Positions 15,335-23,643 of a stretch of 44,762 bases of DNA are shown piece by piece. The notes under the pieces were generated by a model. The model was not told the origin of the DNA. It searched no databases and was given only the letters and a program-made list of their open reading frames with translations. This DNA is from Candidatus Merdiplasma excrementigallinarum (GTDB taxonomy: Bacteria > Bacillota > Clostridia > Lachnospirales > Lachnospiraceae): NCBI GenBank assembly GCA_018713435.1, contig DVOS01000054.1:1-44762 (forward strand), given 5' to 3'. Made by a program: the position numbers and the translations under genes. The first letter of the stretch is position 1. Every line of letters starts with the position of its first letter.

Positions 15335-17794
15335 ATGGAGAAGACAGAAAGAAGAAAAAGACAGACAGAGCTTCTGGCTCCGGGAGGTTCCCCGGAGAGC
15401 CTGAAGGCAGCGGTGAATGCGGGAGCTGACGCCATCTACATGGGCGGGCGCTGCTTTTCCGCCAGGGCATATGCCCAGAACGCAGACGAGGGGGAACTTC
15501 TGGCTGCCATGGATTACTGCCATATCCATGACCGGAAGCTGTATCTGACCGTCAATACGCTGCTGAAGGAGAGGGAGCTGGAGGGGGAACTGTACGACTA
15601 TCTGCTGCCTCTCTACGAGCATGGACTGGATGCGGTTCTGGTGCAGGATTACGGCGTGCTCCGGTTTATCAGAAGAAATTTTCCGGATCTGCCCATCCAT
15701 GCCAGCACCCAGATGACGGTAATGAGCGGGGAAGGAGCCGGTTTTTTGAAGCGCCAGGGCGTAACCAGAGTGGTGCCGGCCAGAGAGCTGTCCCTGGAAG
15801 AAATCAGGGAAATGCACCGGCAGACGGGGATGGAAATAGAGTGTTTTGTCCACGGCGCTCTCTGCTACAGCTATTCCGGCCAGTGCCTGATGAGCAGCAT
15901 GATCGGCGGCAGGAGCGGAAACAGGGGCCGGTGTGCCCAGCCCTGCCGTCTTCCCTACCGCCTCTGGGAAGGGGATAAAAGGCTGGAGGGAAAGGGAAAA
16001 TACCTGCTGAGCCTGAAGGATATCTGTACCCTTTCCATTTTGCCGGATCTGACAGAGGCCGGCGTCTGTTCGTTTAAAATCGAGGGAAGAATGAAGCGGG
16101 CCGAGTACGCCGCAGGCGTAACGGAAATCTACCGCAGATATCTGGATTTGTATGAAAAAAACGGAAAAGAAGGGTACAGGGTGGATGAAAAAGACCTGCA
16201 CAGGCTGATGGATCTGTACAACAGAGGCGGCTTTTCGGAAGGCTATTACCATATCCGGCAGGGAAAGAGCATGATGTCCATGGAAAGGCCCAACCATCAG
16301 GGAACGCCCGGAGCAAAAGTGGAGCGCGTCAGAGGGGGCCGGATGACGCTGAAGGCCCTGGAGGAGCTTCACAGAGGGGATGACCTGGAGCCGGAAGGAC
16401 AGCTTCGGGACGGAAAGGAAGCCAGAATCTGTACCCTGGGAGAAGATGTCAAAACAGGCGCCTGCTTTGAGACAAACCGCCTTCCGGGCTGCCGGGAGGG
16501 AGACCTGCTGGTGCGGGTGCGCAGCCGTCAGATGCTGGAGCGGCTGCAGGAGCAGTATATAAAAAATGAAATACAGGAAAAAATTAAGGGAAAATTCATT
16601 CTTCACAGCCAAAAGAAGGCTATACTAACAGTAACCTGTCCCAGAGAGAACGGAGAAGTCAGCTGCACGGCGGAGGGAAATATCCCCAGTCCGGCCAGAA
16701 AGCTGCCCCTGGACAGGGAAACCGTTATGCGGTGCCTGAAACAGACCGGAGGGACCGGTTTTTGCTTTGAGGAACTGACCGCGGATCTGGAGGAGGGACT
16801 ATTTTACTCCGTGCAGGAGCTGAAGGATCTGCGCCGGCGGGCGCTGGAGGAACTGACCCGGCGCGTGGTGGCCGCCGGATTTCGTAAAGCCGGAGGGAAA
16901 GTGATCCTTTCGCCGGAGGGTACCAAAGAGCCTATGGCCGCCGGGCCCATCCTGACGGCTTCCGTGGAAACGGCCGAACAGCTGGAGGCGGTGAGCAGGG
17001 AGGATAAGATCGACAGGATCTATGTGGACTGCTGTATGTTTCTGCCCTCTATCCGGGATCAGAACCCCTGCGTAAGAGAGAAAAAAGAGGCGTTTCGCCG
17101 GACGGTCCGGCTTCTTCACGACAGAGGGAAAAGCTGTTTTCTCATGCTGCCGCCGGTGTGGCGTTCGTTTGTCCGCCGGAATTTTGAGGCGGTCTTTGAC
17201 CGGGAGCTTCTGCAGACGGCGGACGGCTTTCTTCTGCGAAGCGGCGATCAGCTGGGATGTTTGCCTGCCCCAGACAGGGGAAAGCAGATGATTGCAGACG
17301 CGGGGATCTATACGTATAATAAGGAGGCCAGGCTGTTTCTGGCAGATCTGGGGATTGCCGCAGATACCATGCCTCTTGAGTGCAGCAGGGCAGAACTTGC
17401 GGCCAGAGGCTGCCATGGCAGCGAGTGTATTGTATACGGGAGAATTCCTCTTATGATCACAGCCCAGTGCCTGGCTCTTCACACAGCTGGATGCAGGCAG
17501 AAGCCGGGGCTGCTCTGGCTGGAGGACCGGAAGAAAATCCGGTTTCCGGTAAAGAGAGAGTGCGGCATCTGCAGCAATGTGATCTATAATTCCGTACCGC
17601 TGGATCTGTTTTCCTGTTCTGAAGACATACGGGAACTGGAACCGGCTTCCTGCCGTCTTGCGTTTACGGTGGAGGACGCCGGGCAGGTAAGGCAGGCGGC
17701 TGCGGCTGCCAGAAGCTGTATTCTGGAAGGAAAGAGAGGCCGGGAACCCATGCCCGGAACCACCCGGGGACATTTTAAGAGGGGAGTCGAATAA
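15335..17794 (+). CDS. U32-family peptidase/RNA-modification protein with C-terminal DUF3656-like region
   Basis: An 819-residue member of peptidase family U32. The start of the domain, ELLAPGGSPESLKAAV, and the signature EIECFVHGALCYSYSGQCLMSS with RGRCAQPCRLPY are clear; the cysteines of these segments match those used in RlhA-type members for rRNA hydroxylation. The middle and C-terminal parts (about 400-819) are those of the long Firmicutes form, with a DUF3656-like domain and a final cysteine pair in ECGICSNVIYNSVPL. ATG 15335 lies nine bases after GGAG; the longer frame from 15269 would cross the terminator. Whether this protein is a protease or modifies RNA cannot be told from sequence. 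Confidence 0.9.
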   Translation: MEKTERRKRQTELLAPGGSPESLKAAVNAGADAIYMGGRCFSARAYAQNADEGELLAAMDYCHIHDRKLYLTVNTLLKERELEGELYDYLLPLYEHGLDAVLVQDYGVLRFIRRNFPDLPIHASTQMTVMSGEGAGFLKRQGVTRVVPARELSLEEIREMHRQTGMEIECFVHGALCYSYSGQCLMSSMIGGRSGNRGRCAQPCRLPYRLWEGDKRLEGKGKYLLSLKDICTLSILPDLTEAGVCSFKIEGRMKRAEYAAGVTEIYRRYLDLYEKNGKEGYRVDEKDLHRLMDLYNRGGFSEGYYHIRQGKSMMSMERPNHQGTPGAKVERVRGGRMTLKALEELHRGDDLEPEGQLRDGKEARICTLGEDVKTGACFETNRLPGCREGDLLVRVRSRQMLERLQEQYIKNEIQEKIKGKFILHSQKKAILTVTCPRENGEVSCTAEGNIPSPARKLPLDRETVMRCLKQTGGTGFCFEELTADLEEGLFYSVQELKDLRRRALEELTRRVVAAGFRKAGGKVILSPEGTKEPMAAGPILTASVETAEQLEAVSREDKIDRIYVDCCMFLPSIRDQNPCVREKKEAFRRTVRLLHDRGKSCFLMLPPVWRSFVRRNFEAVFDRELLQTADGFLLRSGDQLGCLPAPDRGKQMIADAGIYTYNKEARLFLADLGIAADTMPLECSRAELAARGCHGSECIVYGRIPLMITAQCLALHTAGCRQKPGLLWLEDRKKIRFPVKRECGICSNVIYNSVPLDLFSCSEDIRELEPASCRLAFTVEDAGQVRQAAAAARSCILEGKRGREPMPGTTRGHFKRGVE

Positions 17795-17799
17795 AGTTT

Positions 17800-19206
17800 A
17801 TGACAGGCTTGATGAATCTTGGGATGCAGGCTGCGAAATACCTGATGATTATCATGATGGTCATTTATACGGTACAGAGCTATACCGTATTTCGCAGAAC
17901 CAGCGTCCGGGCAAAGCAATATGTGTTTTTAAGGCAGAATGTGTCCATGTTTCTGCTGCATTTTCTTGCCTTTACGGTTATGTTTCTGAAGACCATGGAT
18001 CTTCAGCTTCTGATTTTTTACGGGGCGCAGGCCATTTATCTGGGATTTACCCTGGTGCTTTTCTGCAACCTGTATCCGAAAGCCTCCAGGCTTTTAATCA
18101 ACAATATGTGCATGCTGCTGACCATCGGCATGATTATGATCACCAGGCTTTCCTATGACTGGTCCATCCGGCAGTTTAAAATCATGATTGCCGGTACGGT
18201 GCTGGCCCTGGTGATACCGGTGATCATCCGCAAGATTATGGTGATTACCAGGATGGCCTGGGCCTACACCTTTGTGGGGATCGGGCTGCTGGCTCTGGTG
18301 CTGGTGGCGGCCAGCGTAACCAACGGGGCAAAGCTGTCCTTAAGTATCGGCGGCTTTTCCTTTCAGCCCTCTGAATTCGTGAAAATTATTTTTGTGTTCG
18401 CCGTGGCCGGCCTTCTGACAGAGGCCAGAAATTTCAAAAGGATTGTAATCGCCACCGGCCTGGCGGCTGTGCATGTGCTGATACTGGTGGTGTCCAGGGA
18501 TCTGGGAAGCGCCCTGATTTTTTTCATTACCTACCTGGTGATGCTGTTTGTCTCCACCCGGAACCCGTTCCTGGTTCTGGCAGGGCTTCTGGCCGGCTGT
18601 GTGGCGGCTGTGGCGGCCTATTTCCTGTTTTCCCATGTGCGGGTCCGGGTGCAGGTGTGGCTGGATCCCTTTGCCGACTATGCCAACACAGGCTATCAGA
18701 TCAGCCAGTCCCTGTTTGCCATCGCGGCGGGAGGATGGCTGGGAACCGGCCTGTACAACGGGTCTCCCACAGCCATTCCCTATGTGGCCCAGGACTGTAT
18801 GTTCTCCGCCATCTGCGAGGAGCTGGGAGGCATCTTTGCCATCTGCCTGATACTGGTGTGCATGAGCTGCTTCATTATGTTCATTAACATATCCATGAAG
18901 CTGACGAACCGGTTTTACCGCCTGGTGGCTCTGGGGCTTGGCACCACCTACGCGGTTCAGGTGTTCCTCACCATAGGAGGCGCCACCAAGCTGATACCGC
19001 TGACAGGCGTGACGTTGCCTCTGGTCAGCTACGGAGGAAGTTCCGTTCTGAGCACGCTGATTTTGTTTGCCATTGTACAGGGGCTGTATATGCTCCGGAG
19101 AGATGAGGAAGAGCAAGATGAAGAAGAAAGACGAAAAGAACTCCGGCAGTATCAAAATCCGGGAAATCCGCCTGGATTCGGAGAAGCAGGAGATCAGTAC
19201 AGATAG
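17800..19206 (+). CDS. FtsW/RodA/SpoVE-family peptidoglycan polymerase
   Basis: A 468-residue SEDS-family membrane glycosyltransferase that polymerises lipid II. About ten to twelve membrane segments are visible, with the family motifs SIGGFSFQPSEFVKI, SRDLGSALIFF, and, near the end, IPLTGVTLPLVSYGGSSVLSTL. An ATG at 17812 is an alternative start; the chosen ATG 17800 is 13 bases behind AGGGGAG. The C-terminal tail is acidic and charged (DEEEQDEEERRKEL). A class B transpeptidase gene overlaps its end by 89 bases, so the two surely act as a polymerase/crosslinker pair. Whether it serves division, elongation or sporulation cannot be settled by eye. Confidence 0.93.
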   Translation: MTGLMNLGMQAAKYLMIIMMVIYTVQSYTVFRRTSVRAKQYVFLRQNVSMFLLHFLAFTVMFLKTMDLQLLIFYGAQAIYLGFTLVLFCNLYPKASRLLINNMCMLLTIGMIMITRLSYDWSIRQFKIMIAGTVLALVIPVIIRKIMVITRMAWAYTFVGIGLLALVLVAASVTNGAKLSLSIGGFSFQPSEFVKIIFVFAVAGLLTEARNFKRIVIATGLAAVHVLILVVSRDLGSALIFFITYLVMLFVSTRNPFLVLAGLLAGCVAAVAAYFLFSHVRVRVQVWLDPFADYANTGYQISQSLFAIAAGGWLGTGLYNGSPTAIPYVAQDCMFSAICEELGGIFAICLILVCMSCFIMFINISMKLTNRFYRLVALGLGTTYAVQVFLTIGGATKLIPLTGVTLPLVSYGGSSVLSTLILFAIVQGLYMLRRDEEEQDEEERRKELRQYQNPGNPPGFGEAGDQYR

Positions 19207-20614
19207 AAAGCGGAATACGGAGCTGGTGATCGTCACCTATGTGTTTGTATTCCTGTTTCTGCTGATGGCGGGCTATATGATATGGCTGAACGCTGCCGAG
19301 AGAAAAGAACTCCAGGCAAATGTCAACAATACAAAGCAGGATTCCACATCCGAGAATGTGATCCGGGGATCCATTGTGACAGAAGACGGCACCACGCTGG
19401 CCTCTACCAGCGTCAGCGAGGACGGAACCCAGATCCGGTACTATCCCTATGAAAATGTATTTGCCCATGTGGTGGGCTATGCCAGCAACGGCAAGTCCGG
19501 TCTGGAGGCCTATGCCAACTCCCAGCTTCTTTCCTCCCATATCTCCCTGGTCGACCAGCTTCGCAGCGAAGAGAAGGGGGAGAAAGTCCAGGGAGACACC
19601 GTGGTGGTAACTCTGGATCCGGCTCTGCAGCAGGCTGCCTATTACGCTCTGGGCTCCTACAAGGGGGCAGTGGTGGTGATGGAGCCGGACAGCGGCAAAA
19701 TACTGGCTATGATATCGAAACCGGATTTCAACCCCAACACCATTTCCCAGGACTGGGATAGCATGGTGACGGACGAGACAAACAGCGCGCTGCTGAACCG
19801 GGCCACCCAGGGACTTTATCCCCCGGGATCTACCTTTAAAATTCTGACGTCCCTGTCCTATATCAGAGAAAATCCGGATACCTATTCCCAGTTCTCCTTT
19901 AACTGTCAGGGAAGCCTTTCCAGGGAGGATGTGACCATTACCTGCTATAACGGGGAAGTGCATGGGCAGGAGGATCTGAAAGCCTCCTTTGCCCATTCCT
20001 GCAACACGGCCTTTGCCCAGATCGGGCTGGATATGGACGGGGATGACTTCAGGGAGACGGCGGAGGATTTTCTGTTTAACACATCGCTCCCCACGGACCT
20101 GCAGCACAGCGAGAGCGTATTTGAGCTGGACGGCAATTCCTCCTACGGAGAACAGATGACGACAGCCATCGGCCAGGGCGATACGCTGGTTACGCCTCTT
20201 CACATGGCGCTGATTGCTTCCACTGTGGCAAACGGCGGAATTCTGATGAAGCCCTATTATATTGCCAGGGTGGAAACCGCCCAGGGCGAGCTTGTTTCGG
20301 AGACAGACCCTTCCGCCTACGGCGAGCTGATGAGCGTGGAGGAAGCGGAGATTCTCACCGGCTTTATGGAAGAAACGGTCAATGGAGGGACAGCCTCCGC
20401 CCTGCTTGGCGCCGGCTACACGGCGGCGGGCAAGACCGGATCAGCCGAGTATGAGACGGGCGGAACCACCGGCACCCACTCCTGGTTTGTGGGCTTCTCC
20501 AACGTGGAAGATCCGGATATTGTGGTGGCGGTAATCGCGGAGGACGGCGGTACCGGGAGCCAGACGGCCGTGCCCATTGCCAAGGCCATTTTCGACGCCT
20601 ATTACTACGGATAA
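19118..20614 (+). CDS. Class B penicillin-binding protein (transpeptidase)
   Basis: A 498-residue peptidoglycan transpeptidase with one N-terminal membrane anchor (VIVTYVFVFLFLLMAGYMIWL). The catalytic motifs are all present: S238-TFK (PPGSTFK), S294-C-N296 (HSCNTAF) and K439-TG (AGKTGSAEY). The pedestal begins with NVIRGSIVTEDGTTLA, as in PBP2/PbpA-like proteins. ATG 19118 has GAGG nine bases upstream; an ATG at 19103 is too close to its GGAG, and a start at 19067 would put an implausible cysteine-bearing extension before the anchor. The coding overlap with the FtsW-type gene (89 bases, different frame) implies tight coupling. It is smaller than SpoVD/FtsI because no PASTA repeats are present. 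Confidence 0.92.
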   Translation: MKKKDEKNSGSIKIREIRLDSEKQEISTDRKRNTELVIVTYVFVFLFLLMAGYMIWLNAAERKELQANVNNTKQDSTSENVIRGSIVTEDGTTLASTSVSEDGTQIRYYPYENVFAHVVGYASNGKSGLEAYANSQLLSSHISLVDQLRSEEKGEKVQGDTVVVTLDPALQQAAYYALGSYKGAVVVMEPDSGKILAMISKPDFNPNTISQDWDSMVTDETNSALLNRATQGLYPPGSTFKILTSLSYIRENPDTYSQFSFNCQGSLSREDVTITCYNGEVHGQEDLKASFAHSCNTAFAQIGLDMDGDDFRETAEDFLFNTSLPTDLQHSESVFELDGNSSYGEQMTTAIGQGDTLVTPLHMALIASTVANGGILMKPYYIARVETAQGELVSETDPSAYGELMSVEEAEILTGFMEETVNGGTASALLGAGYTAAGKTGSAEYETGGTTGTHSWFVGFSNVEDPDIVVAVIAEDGGTGSQTAVPIAKAIFDAYYYG

Positions 20615-20648
20615 GGAAAACGGGAAGAGGATGCCGGAAATTAAACAG

Positions 20649-20677
20649 TTGCACCTTTAGAAAAAAAGAGTTATACT
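20649..20677 (+). promoter_or_regulatory. Sigma-A promoter of the Nudix gene
   Basis: TTGCAC (20649-20654), a 17-base spacer and TATACT (20672-20677). The start is near 20684, leaving about 37 bases to the ATG. Confidence 0.7.
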
Positions 20678-20720
20678 GTTTTTAGTCTGAGAGACACAAC
20701 GCGTAGCAGGAGGGATTGCA

Positions 20721-21173
20721 ATGATTGAGGCAACGAGCTGTGGCGGTGTGGTGATTTTTCGGGGTAAAATTCTGGTCCTCTATAAGAGCTACAAAAACAA
20801 ATATGAGGGCTGGGTACTGCCCAAGGGAACGGTAGAGGCCGGCGAAGATTTTAAGGAGACGGCGGCCAGAGAGGTGCTGGAGGAGACAGGGGTCAAAGCC
20901 TCCATTGTGAAATATGTGGGAAAAAGCCAGTATACTTTCAACGTACCGGAGGATACGGTGGAGAAGGATGTCCACTGGTATCTGATGATGGCGGACAGCT
21001 ATTACAGCAAACCACAGCGAGAGGAGTATTTTATAGACTCAGGGTATTACAAATTCCATGAAGCGTATCATCTGCTGAAATTTTCCAATGAAAAAGCAAT
21101 ACTGGAAAAAGCGTATAACGAATATCTGGAATTAAAGAAAAAGAATCTTTGGGGAAATAAAAAATATTTCTGA
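20721..21173 (+). CDS. Nudix hydrolase
   Basis: A 150-residue Nudix protein that hydrolyses a nucleoside diphosphate linked to another group. The Nudix box is complete: G-TVEAG-E at its start and REVLEETGV at its end, fitting GX5EX7REUXEEXGU. The segment GWVLPKGTVEAGE resembles diadenosine-polyphosphate or RppH-like members, but substrate cannot be predicted. It has its own promoter and GGAGGG ribosome site and a hairpin terminator behind it, so it is probably a single-gene unit. The C-terminal part is rich in tyrosine and lysine with no known extra domain. Confidence 0.92.
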   Translation: MIEATSCGGVVIFRGKILVLYKSYKNKYEGWVLPKGTVEAGEDFKETAAREVLEETGVKASIVKYVGKSQYTFNVPEDTVEKDVHWYLMMADSYYSKPQREEYFIDSGYYKFHEAYHLLKFSNEKAILEKAYNEYLELKKKNLWGNKKYF

Positions 21174-21176
21174 CTG

Positions 21177-21212
21177 AAGGGGCCATTGTATTTGCGTGCA
21201 AGGGCCCCTTTC
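21177..21212 (+). terminator. Intrinsic terminator after the Nudix gene
   Basis: AAGGGGCC (21177-21184) pairs with GGCCCCTT (21203-21210) and a short T run follows. The loop is 18 bases. The next gene starts 22 bases later, so read-through may serve it. Confidence 0.68.
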
Positions 21213-21233
21213 CACAAACGGAAGGAACGGAGA

Positions 21234-21569
21234 ATGGAATGGTACCGGAAACTGTATACAGACAGGACCACGGAAAAAAGAAAAAAGAAGATCGTTAAAG
21301 AGATCGATGCCGGTATTTACCGGGGAAACACATACCTGATTACGCTGGCGGCCAATCCGGAAAATATGCTGGAGATTCTGTCGGTTCATCAGCTTGCCTT
21401 TTCCTATCTGAGGCGCACCTGTCCCATGATTGTGGGAATCGCCTGCTGCCGGGAGAGCGCGCTGCTCCTTCTGGAACGCATGATCAATGAGATTTATGAA
21501 AAGACGGGAACCTTAAAAATCAGAGAATATTTTATGTCACATGATACCAGTGTCCCGAAGGGACAATGA
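21234..21569 (+). CDS. Conserved hypothetical protein, 111 residues
   Basis: I do not recognise this family. The protein starts MEWYRKLYTDRTTEKRKKKI with a very basic N-terminus and continues with an alternating pattern (GNTYLITLAANPENMLEILSVHQL) that looks like a small soluble alpha/beta domain. There is no signal peptide or membrane span. Two adjacent cysteines (ACCRES) stand in the middle. ATG 21234 has GGAACGGAG just upstream; an earlier in-frame start at 21186 would lie inside the terminator hairpin. It is followed after 15 bases by the DUF2953 gene, so it may belong to the ytfI-gerW operon, which is tied to spores. Function unknown; it is judged a real gene from its ribosome site and spacing. 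Confidence 0.68.
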   Translation: MEWYRKLYTDRTTEKRKKKIVKEIDAGIYRGNTYLITLAANPENMLEILSVHQLAFSYLRRTCPMIVGIACCRESALLLLERMINEIYEKTGTLKIREYFMSHDTSVPKGQ

Positions 21570-21584
21570 GCACAGGAGTCGTAT

Positions 21585-22577
21585 ATGCTGCAACTTATTT
21601 TGGGAATACTGAAAGTAACGGGCATTCTGCTGCTTGCGGTGCTTTTGCTTCTGGTTCTGGCTTTGCTGTCCCTGCTTTTTGTGCCGGTGCGGTATGAGGC
21701 AGAGGGAAAGAAAAAGCAGGATGCGCTGGCCGCCCGGCTGAAGGTATCCTGGATGTTCCGGGCTCTGTCAGTCAGCGCCGCTTACCTGGAGGGAAAAATT
21801 CGAATCAAAATCAGGGTACTGGGAATCACGGTGAAACGGATGGGGTTTGACGGTGAGAGGCCGGGAACCCGGAGGAGAAAGAAAAAAGAACCTCCGCCTT
21901 TTGAGGAGGATGAGGATGAGCCGGAGAAGGCGCCCCGGGACAGGGCAGGAGAAGAGGAACTACAGCCTGAATGGCTAAAGGGTGAGAAGGAAAACCGCCC
22001 GCCTCTGCCAGGAGAACCCCGGGAGAGAGAACCGGTTTCCGGGAAACCGTCTCCCCCCAAAAAAGCCGGCCTGCCGCACAGGGCCGCCGCTGTTTTAAGA
22101 CGGATCGGAAGCTTTTTGAAAAGGATCCTGGATTTTTTCAGAGGTCTGCCGGAAAAGCTGGAAGCGCTGCTGGCGGCAGGAGAAGACTTTCGGGAAAGGG
22201 TTTCCGAACAGAAGGATGAGATGATGCGCAGAGCGGCTCCATTTTTGACAGCCGAGGCGAGGGCTCTCTACAAAAGGCTTTTGAAACACGGACGGTATCT
22301 GCTGCGGCATTACGGTCCCAGAAAAATAGAAGGATGGCTGAAGCTGGGAACAGGAGAGCCGGATCGAACCGCCCAGGCATGCGGGCTGGTCTATTTTCTT
22401 CTTCCCGCGGCGGGAGAGGAGTTTGAAGTAAAACCGGATTTTTCCGGGAGAGTCCTGGAAGGAGATATCCGACTGAAAGGACATATCAGAAGCTGCTGCC
22501 TGGTAAAAGTTGCTTTTTTGCTGTGGCGGGATAAAGAATTCAGAAAAATGCTGGGCAGAATAAAAGGAGGAATTTAA
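21585..22577 (+). CDS. DUF2953 membrane protein, YtfI-like
   Basis: A 330-residue protein with one strong N-terminal membrane segment (LLLAVLLLLVLALLSLLFV) and then FVPVRYEAEG, the typical start of DUF2953. The middle, residues about 85-165, is low-complexity and full of proline, glutamate, lysine and arginine, and is probably disordered. The C-terminal domain from residue about 200 carries the conserved tail with AQACGLVYFLLP. In Bacillus subtilis the homolog ytfI precedes ytfJ (gerW), and the same order is seen here with two bases between stop and start. That context suggests a spore-related role in the forespore. Biochemical function is unknown. Confidence 0.82.
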   Translation: MLQLILGILKVTGILLLAVLLLLVLALLSLLFVPVRYEAEGKKKQDALAARLKVSWMFRALSVSAAYLEGKIRIKIRVLGITVKRMGFDGERPGTRRRKKKEPPPFEEDEDEPEKAPRDRAGEEELQPEWLKGEKENRPPLPGEPREREPVSGKPSPPKKAGLPHRAAAVLRRIGSFLKRILDFFRGLPEKLEALLAAGEDFRERVSEQKDEMMRRAAPFLTAEARALYKRLLKHGRYLLRHYGPRKIEGWLKLGTGEPDRTAQACGLVYFLLPAAGEEFEVKPDFSGRVLEGDIRLKGHIRSCCLVKVAFLLWRDKEFRKMLGRIKGGI

Positions 22578-22579
22578 GC

Positions 22580-22984
22580 ATGGCGGAAAATTTTCAGACG
22601 ACAGTGGATTCATTATTTAAGGGCATGGAAAACTTTGTTACCACGAAGACGGTGGTGGGAGACGCTATCCATATCGGCGATACCATCATTCTGCCTCTGG
22701 TAGATGTGACCTTCGGAGTGGTGGCGTCAGCCAAGGCGGAAGAAAAGAAAAACAACGGAGGCGGCGGAATGGGAGGAAAGATGTCTCCCAGCGCGGTGCT
22801 GGTGATTCGGGACGGATCTGCCAAGCTGGTAAATGTAAAGCAGCAGGACGGCGTGACAAAGATCCTGGATATGGTGCCGGATATTGTGAACAAGTTTGTG
22901 CCCGGGTCCAAAAAACAGCAGGAGCCGGACGACCAGGTGCGCAGGGCGTGTGACGAGGCGTCAGGGAAAGAAGAAACCTTTTAG
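22580..22984 (+). CDS. gerW: Spore germination protein GerW (YtfJ)
   Basis: A 134-residue member of the GerW/YtfJ family. The signature lies in VVGDAIHIGDTIILPLVDVTFGV, a glycine-rich loop NNGGGGMGGKMSPSAVLVI and then VKQQDGVTKILDMVPDIVNKF. In Bacillus the protein is needed for normal L-alanine germination and is made in the forespore. ATG 22580 follows AAAAGGAGG. The order DUF2953-gerW is conserved. A tiny membrane-peptide gene follows 63 bases after its stop with a perfect ribosome site. The C-terminal 15 residues are acidic and polar and are not part of the conserved domain. Confidence 0.93.
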   Translation: MAENFQTTVDSLFKGMENFVTTKTVVGDAIHIGDTIILPLVDVTFGVVASAKAEEKKNNGGGGMGGKMSPSAVLVIRDGSAKLVNVKQQDGVTKILDMVPDIVNKFVPGSKKQQEPDDQVRRACDEASGKEETF

Positions 22985-23047
22985 GAATGGTAAACCCCTT
23001 TGGAAACGCATACAATGAACAGAGAAGAGAAATAAAGGAGGCAGCAG

Positions 23048-23185
23048 ATGAAGCGGCTGTGCGGCTTTTTTCTGTTCTGTGTTGCCATCGGTATGCTGAT
23101 CGGCCTTTTTATTCCCGGTGCGGTGGTGCAGACCGTTGTGATTCTGCTTCTGCTGCTGATTGGGTATAATCTGTTTGTGTGCTGA
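23048..23185 (+). CDS. Small two-span membrane peptide, 45 residues, behind gerW
   Basis: A gene below the usual length cutoff. It has a perfect ribosome site, AAAGGAGG (23034-23041), six bases before ATG 23048. The peptide starts MKRLCGFFLFCVAIGMLIGL, passes a proline-glycine turn (FIPGA) and has a second hydrophobic span (VVQTVVILLLLLIGYNLFVC), so a short hairpin in the membrane is likely. Positive charge at the N-terminus fits a cytoplasmic start. A strong terminator follows after 12 bases, which shows it is the last gene of the gerW unit. I recall similar short peptides from other Clostridia but no assigned function. A role in the forespore membrane would be inference. Confidence 0.75.
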   Translation: MKRLCGFFLFCVAIGMLIGLFIPGAVVQTVVILLLLLIGYNLFVC

Positions 23186-23197
23186 AGAGACAAAAAT

Positions 23198-23224
23198 AAA
23201 GGCGCTGCCAAACGCAGCGCCTTT
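23198..23224. terminator. Bidirectional terminator between the gerW unit and rpmB
   Basis: A perfect eleven-pair stem AAAGGCGCTGC / GCAGCGCCTTT with loop CAAAC. Read on the + strand it ends the gerW unit; read on the - strand it ends rpmB with TTTATTTTTG after the stem. Confidence 0.92.
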
Positions 23225-23237
23225 ACTGATCTTTTAA

Positions 23238-23423
23238 CTAAGCTCTCTCAACTTTTCCTGATCTTAAGCAGGAAGTACATACGTACATCTTCTTAGAAGC
23301 TCCGTTTACCTTGCAGGTAACGTGTTTGATGTTGGACTTCCACATCTTGTTGCTTCTTCTATGAGAATGGCTCACATTGTTTCCAAAATGAGCGCCTTTA
23401 TCACAAATAGCACATCTAGCCAT
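23238..23423 (-). CDS. rpmB: 50S ribosomal protein L28
   Basis: A 61-residue L28 of the large ribosomal subunit. The start MARCAICDKGAHFGNNVSHS and the repeat RSNKMWKSNI are diagnostic. Two CxxC-type pairs (C4/C7 and the VCTSCL segment) are retained, so this is the zinc-binding form. The - strand AAGGAGGTG site lies just before the start, and a good sigma-A promoter precedes it. Its divergent orientation to asp23 is the common Firmicutes arrangement in this region. Confidence 0.98.
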   Translation of the reverse strand: MARCAICDKGAHFGNNVSHSHRRSNKMWKSNIKHVTCKVNGASKKMYVCTSCLRSGKVERA

Positions 23424-23480
23424 GACAGCACCTCCTTAAACAGATTAAGTCTGCTACACTACAGACCTGCAACAAGAAAT

Positions 23481-23509
23481 ATTCTAGCAGAACCGGAGAT
23501 TTTTTGCAA
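23481..23509 (-). promoter_or_regulatory. Sigma-A promoter of rpmB
   Basis: On the - strand: TTGCAA (23509-23504), a 17-base spacer and TAGAAT (23486-23481). The start is near 23474, about 50 bases upstream of the ATG. Confidence 0.76.
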
Positions 23510-23559
23510 GTGAAAAATGAAAAAAATTGTAAATACTTATTTCTTTTTTTCCTTATATC

Positions 23560-23568
23560 TGGTACAAT
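23560..23568 (+). promoter_or_regulatory. Extended -10 promoter of the asp23-fakA-recG operon
   Basis: TGGTACAAT (23560-23568) fits an extended -10 (TG-N-TACAAT). No good -35 stands at the right spacing, which is usual for this class. T-rich DNA lies upstream. The leader to ATG 23644 is about 70 bases with no fold I recognise. Confidence 0.6.
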
Positions 23569-23643
23569 GAGCCCGTAAAGGCTTGAAATAAAGGAAAGAA
23601 GTGCTAGAATGAAGACAGAAACAAGTGATCGGAGGTATAGATT

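Noticed and set aside
15137-16612. 491-codon - strand open frame opposite zapA and the U32 gene
   Set aside because: It crosses a terminator and two real genes, and its protein has no recognisable motif.
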